Assembly: GCA_016223165.1 (NCBI GenBank)
Contig: JACRPO010000010.1
Location: 1-64,000 of the forward strand
Source of the DNA: Burkholderiales bacterium
GTDB taxonomy: Bacteria > Pseudomonadota > Gammaproteobacteria > Burkholderiales > Burkholderiaceae_C
DNA: 64,000 nt
Direction: 5' to 3'
Made by a program: the position numbers and the translations under genes. The notes beneath the pieces are model-generated. The model was not told the origin of the DNA. It searched no databases and worked only from the letters and a program-made list of their open reading frames with translations. How positions within the stretch are numbered: position 1 is the stretch's first letter; each line of letters opens with the position of its first letter. Shown in pieces: positions 61,797-64,000 of the stretch.

Positions 61797-62580
61797 TCAC
61801 GGCGCAAGCGTCATGCCCTTCGCTCGAATCACGTCCACGGCTTCGGGGCTCGTCAGCGCCTGCAGCAGCACCCGGGCCGCAGGGGCGAAGCGGCTCTTCG
61901 CGGAGACGCCGGCGGCGTAGGTCGTGTAGTTCTGGATGCCCTCGGGCAGCATCCCGACCAGTTCCACGCCACGCACCGGCAGGATCTCGCTGACCTGATG
62001 GATCGCCAGATCCGCTTCACCGGACACCAGGCGCTCGGCGACCAGGCCGCCCGGCACCAGAACGGCCTTGGCGCGAACCTGCCGCGATGCCGAGCCGCTC
62101 GAACAGGCCGCTCAGGTAGATGCCGCTGGAGCCGCCTGAGGCCGGGTCGATGTAGGCGACCTTGCGCGCCCGCAGCACGGCCTCCTTGAACTGTTCCACC
62201 GTTTCCAGCGCCGGGCGCGGGCTTCCCGCCTTCACGGCCACGCCGATGCCCACCCGTGCCACGGGCTTGATGCTGCCGGCATCGACCAGCCCCTCCTTGC
62301 CCAGCGAGGCCAGGCCGTTCGGCGGCAGCACGAGCACATCGAACGGCTCGCCGGCCTGCACCTTGCGCACCAACGCACCGGCCGTGTCGTTGTCGACCTC
62401 GACCTTCATGCCGGTCTTGGCTTCGAGGGCCGGCACGAGCGCCACGACGACCTGCTTGAAGGCGCCCGCCGTCAGCACCTTGAGGGTCTGGGCCGATGCG
62501 GGGGCGGCTATGCCGAGCCCCGCCAAGGCGATGAGGGCCCAGTGGAAGACGCGGGTTCGAAGAGTGATCGGTGCGTTCAT
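61797..62580 (-). pseudogene. Molybdate-type ABC substrate-binding protein (ModA-like), frameshifted
   Basis: From ATG 62580 a signal peptide (RVFHWALIALAGLGIAAPAS) and ModA-type opening (AQTLKVLTAGAFKQVVVALV) are followed by VEVDNDTAGALVRKVQAGEP, FDVLVLPPNG and SGGSSGIYLSGLFERLGIA. Near 62075-62090 the frame shifts; QVRAKAVLVPGGLVAERLVS, GEADLAIHQVSEILPVRGVE and a normal C-terminus continue in another frame to 61797. Rejoined it would be about 255-260 residues. The motifs resemble ModA and related 'substrate-binding domain' proteins. No ABC permease or ATPase is nearby. Confidence 0.85.
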
Positions 62581-62765
62581 GGGGCTGGTGCGTAGAAGCC
62601 TGGAAGCCGGGCTGTGGTCGGGCTCATCGTATTCGGTTGTGAGCGTTGGAGGCCGGCGCAGGGCCACCGAGGCGGGCAGGCGGGCCGCGCCGTCGCGCCG
62701 TCGGTTCGGTAGCCGGTGGTTCTCGCTTCGCCGCAGGATTCAATGCCCGCGTGCGAAGGCCGTGG

Positions 62766-63009
62766 CGGCAAAGGGCTGTGCGGGCAGGTCGCGTCGCTTA
62801 GCTGCGGTGGTCGGGCCCTGGGGGCCCGACTGCCTTCCGCTGCTCGGGGTCCTGGCCCGCGAACAACTCGCTTCACTCGCTGCGCTCGTTTCGCTCGGAC
62901 AGTGTTCGCGAGTCAGATGTGGATGCGCGCGAGTACGCGCGCGGCCAGGACCCCTGCGCTGCTCAGCGCCGCAGATGCGCGCCGCGCCCTGCCCGCACAG
63001 CCCTTCGCG
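62766..63009. repeat. MITE-like palindromic element
   Basis: Left outer arm from AAAGGGCTGTGCGGGCAGGT (62770) is inverted in CGCCCTGCCCGCACAGCCCT near 62985-63004. Also paired are GGTCCTGGCC (62848-62857) with GGCCAGGACC (62943-62952) and CGCGAACA (62858-62865) with TGTTCGCG (62903-62910). Length is about 240 bases with no open gene. Part of the 470-base gap to the ModA-like gene; no other feature seen there. A truncated copy is at 58621. Confidence 0.85.
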
Positions 63010-63050
63010 GAGGCGACGCGGTGTGCGGAAGGCAGGGTTTGTCGGCGGCT

Positions 63051-64000
63051 CTAGTCATCCTTCCACGCGCCCGTTGCTGCAAAACCAAAAAGTCGGGCGC
63101 GAGCCGCGTGAAGCCGAGGATTCGGCCCCTTCTTGAGGCGCCGTTCGAGACTGTCCACATACTCCTTGGCTTTCACTCTGGCGAGTGCGTCGCCGTCTAG
63201 CTTTCTGAGCGCCTTTACATGCCCTTCGGCGAGCGTGACGATTGGATAGGTGTCGTCACTCTCGAGTACTTGGTCAAGTGCGGTAAGCATCTTTATCGCG
63301 TCTACCACGTAGGAACGTGCCGTCTCGCTGGCCACCGACCCGTCACCAGCCAAAATCAGCTTCTGTTGCGCATAGGCATGGATCGTGTGGTCGTGCGGAT
63401 ACGCGTTGTAAGCCGTCTGCAGCAGTTCGTAGGCGTCGACATGTCTCCCAAAGCTTCGCATCGAAAGTCCGTACTGAAGCCAATACAGGCCGTCGCTCTC
63501 AAAGTACTTCTCGAACTGAATGTAAACGCCAAGTATCGCCGCGGGGTCACTTCGCAGAGCATCTGCAAGGAATCGATGGTTGATCAACGACTTAAAGAGC
63601 GTTGCGTCGTTTGAATCTAGGCTCTTGACGACCGGGTGTGGATAAACGGTAAAGGTCATCAGTAATGCGACAATTGCCTCCGATACCAATTTCCGATCTG
63701 CAATTGAATCAATTATCTTTCGCGCATATACAGGGTGTCGCGCGACAAATCTTTCGTGACGCTGGTCGACAATTCCCTGGAGCCGTGCAACCACCGCCTT
63801 TGGAGACTCGGACTTTGAAAGGTGCGAAAGTGCTCGGGCTGCCACGGATAGCGATAGATCGCTTCTATGAAGAGTGGCGATGCAGACAATGACAAAGAAC
63901 AGGCGATCGGCGACTGCAATTGCAGCAAAGTCTCTGATGACGATTTCGTCAAAGCCGATTCCCGTCGTCGTCTCCATCAATCCAATGAGAAGCTGTCGCT
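63051..64000 (-). CDS. AT-richer hypothetical protein, C-terminal part (cut by window edge)
   Basis: The frame is open to the right edge; 315 or so residues are visible. It begins (partial) RQLLIGLMETTTGIGFDEIV, then IRDFAAIAVADRLFFVIVCI and repeats of helical TPR/HEAT-like character: LQYGLSMRSFGRHVDAYELL, TAYNAYPHDHTIHAYAQQKL. The DNA is clearly AT-richer than the rest (many AAT, ATT, TTG codons), a sign of transfer. The visible part resembles the C-terminal sensor region of large P-loop (STAND-type) proteins of the defence class, but the N-terminus is outside the window, so this is a guess. Confidence 0.6.
   Translation of the reverse strand, partial: RQLLIGLMETTTGIGFDEIVIRDFAAIAVADRLFFVIVCIATLHRSDLSLSVAARALSHLSKSESPKAVVARLQGIVDQRHERFVARHPVYARKIIDSIADRKLVSEAIVALLMTFTVYPHPVVKSLDSNDATLFKSLINHRFLADALRSDPAAILGVYIQFEKYFESDGLYWLQYGLSMRSFGRHVDAYELLQTAYNAYPHDHTIHAYAQQKLILAGDGSVASETARSYVVDAIKMLTALDQVLESDDTYPIVTLAEGHVKALRKLDGDALARVKAKEYVDSLERRLKKGPNPRLHAARARLFGFAATGAWKDD

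Overview
The window is GC-rich (roughly 70% by eye), densely coded, and shows short operons, many GTG starts and 4-base stop/start overlaps. Gene content (Rieske VanA with a PDR-type VanB, DctP-DctQ-DctM TRAP transporter, a PEP-CTERM protein, HDOD, EAL and HD-GYP signalling proteins, LysE and GST families) points to a betaproteobacterium of the order Burkholderiales, probably near the Rubrivivax/Leptothrix/Methylibium group. This is from memory of these families; no database search was possible. No rRNA, tRNA, CRISPR array or phage module was recognised.

Layout. (1) 1-942: an accessory scar, with the N-terminus of an IS630-like transposase, a 5'-truncated EamA transporter and a well-formed integron attC site. 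(2) 0.9-16 kb: small metabolic and housekeeping genes, all on the plus strand: frameshifted esterase, shortened nitrilase-family protein, LysE exporter, methyltransferase, lipoprotein, isochorismatase-like hydrolase, TOPRIM protein, four GNAT acetyltransferases, VOC, PPOX, two GSTs, BON, cupin, PH-domain and membrane proteins. (3) 16-28.5 kb: a signalling island. A five-gene minus-strand operon (EAL phosphodiesterase with REC, HDOD protein, soluble histidine kinase, HD-GYP phosphodiesterase with REC, single REC) is divergent from a REC-kinase and a large hybrid kinase. (4) 28.5-36 kb: acyl-CoA-ligase-like gene, MFS transporter, and a hybrid kinase/response regulator pair whose kinase has an ETR1-like ethylene/copper-binding membrane domain. 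(5) 35.5-43 kb: vanR/vanA/vanB with VanR operator-like sites, a core-MetE-type methyltransferase and a TRAP transporter. (6) 43-53.7 kb: PEP-CTERM protein, ArsR-type regulator, NIPSNAP protein, outer-membrane protein, PaaK-like ligase, tautomerase, a membrane kinase, SMP-30/strictosidine-synthase-like protein, GFA protein and an NmrA-like reductase. (7) 53.7-64 kb: a decaying accessory region with toxin-antitoxin modules (TacAT-like, HigBA, and a broken DUF5615 toxin beside an intact DUF433 antitoxin), a DUF4143 ATPase, a truncated GNAT, two damaged copies of a molybdate-binding-protein-like gene, dispersed repeats, a MITE-like palindrome and, at the edge, part of a distinctly AT-richer gene.

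Two themes recur. Short tandem repeats are frequent, and several have expanded in frame inside proteins (TOPRIM linker, HDOD protein, VanR tail, CoA-ligase tail). Dispersed palindromic repeats also interrupt or extend genes, the clearest case being a REP-like unit translated inside the first PAS domain of the large hybrid kinase. The most novel-looking single gene is the ETR1-like hybrid kinase; the most system-like arrangement is the c-di-GMP/phosphorelay island.
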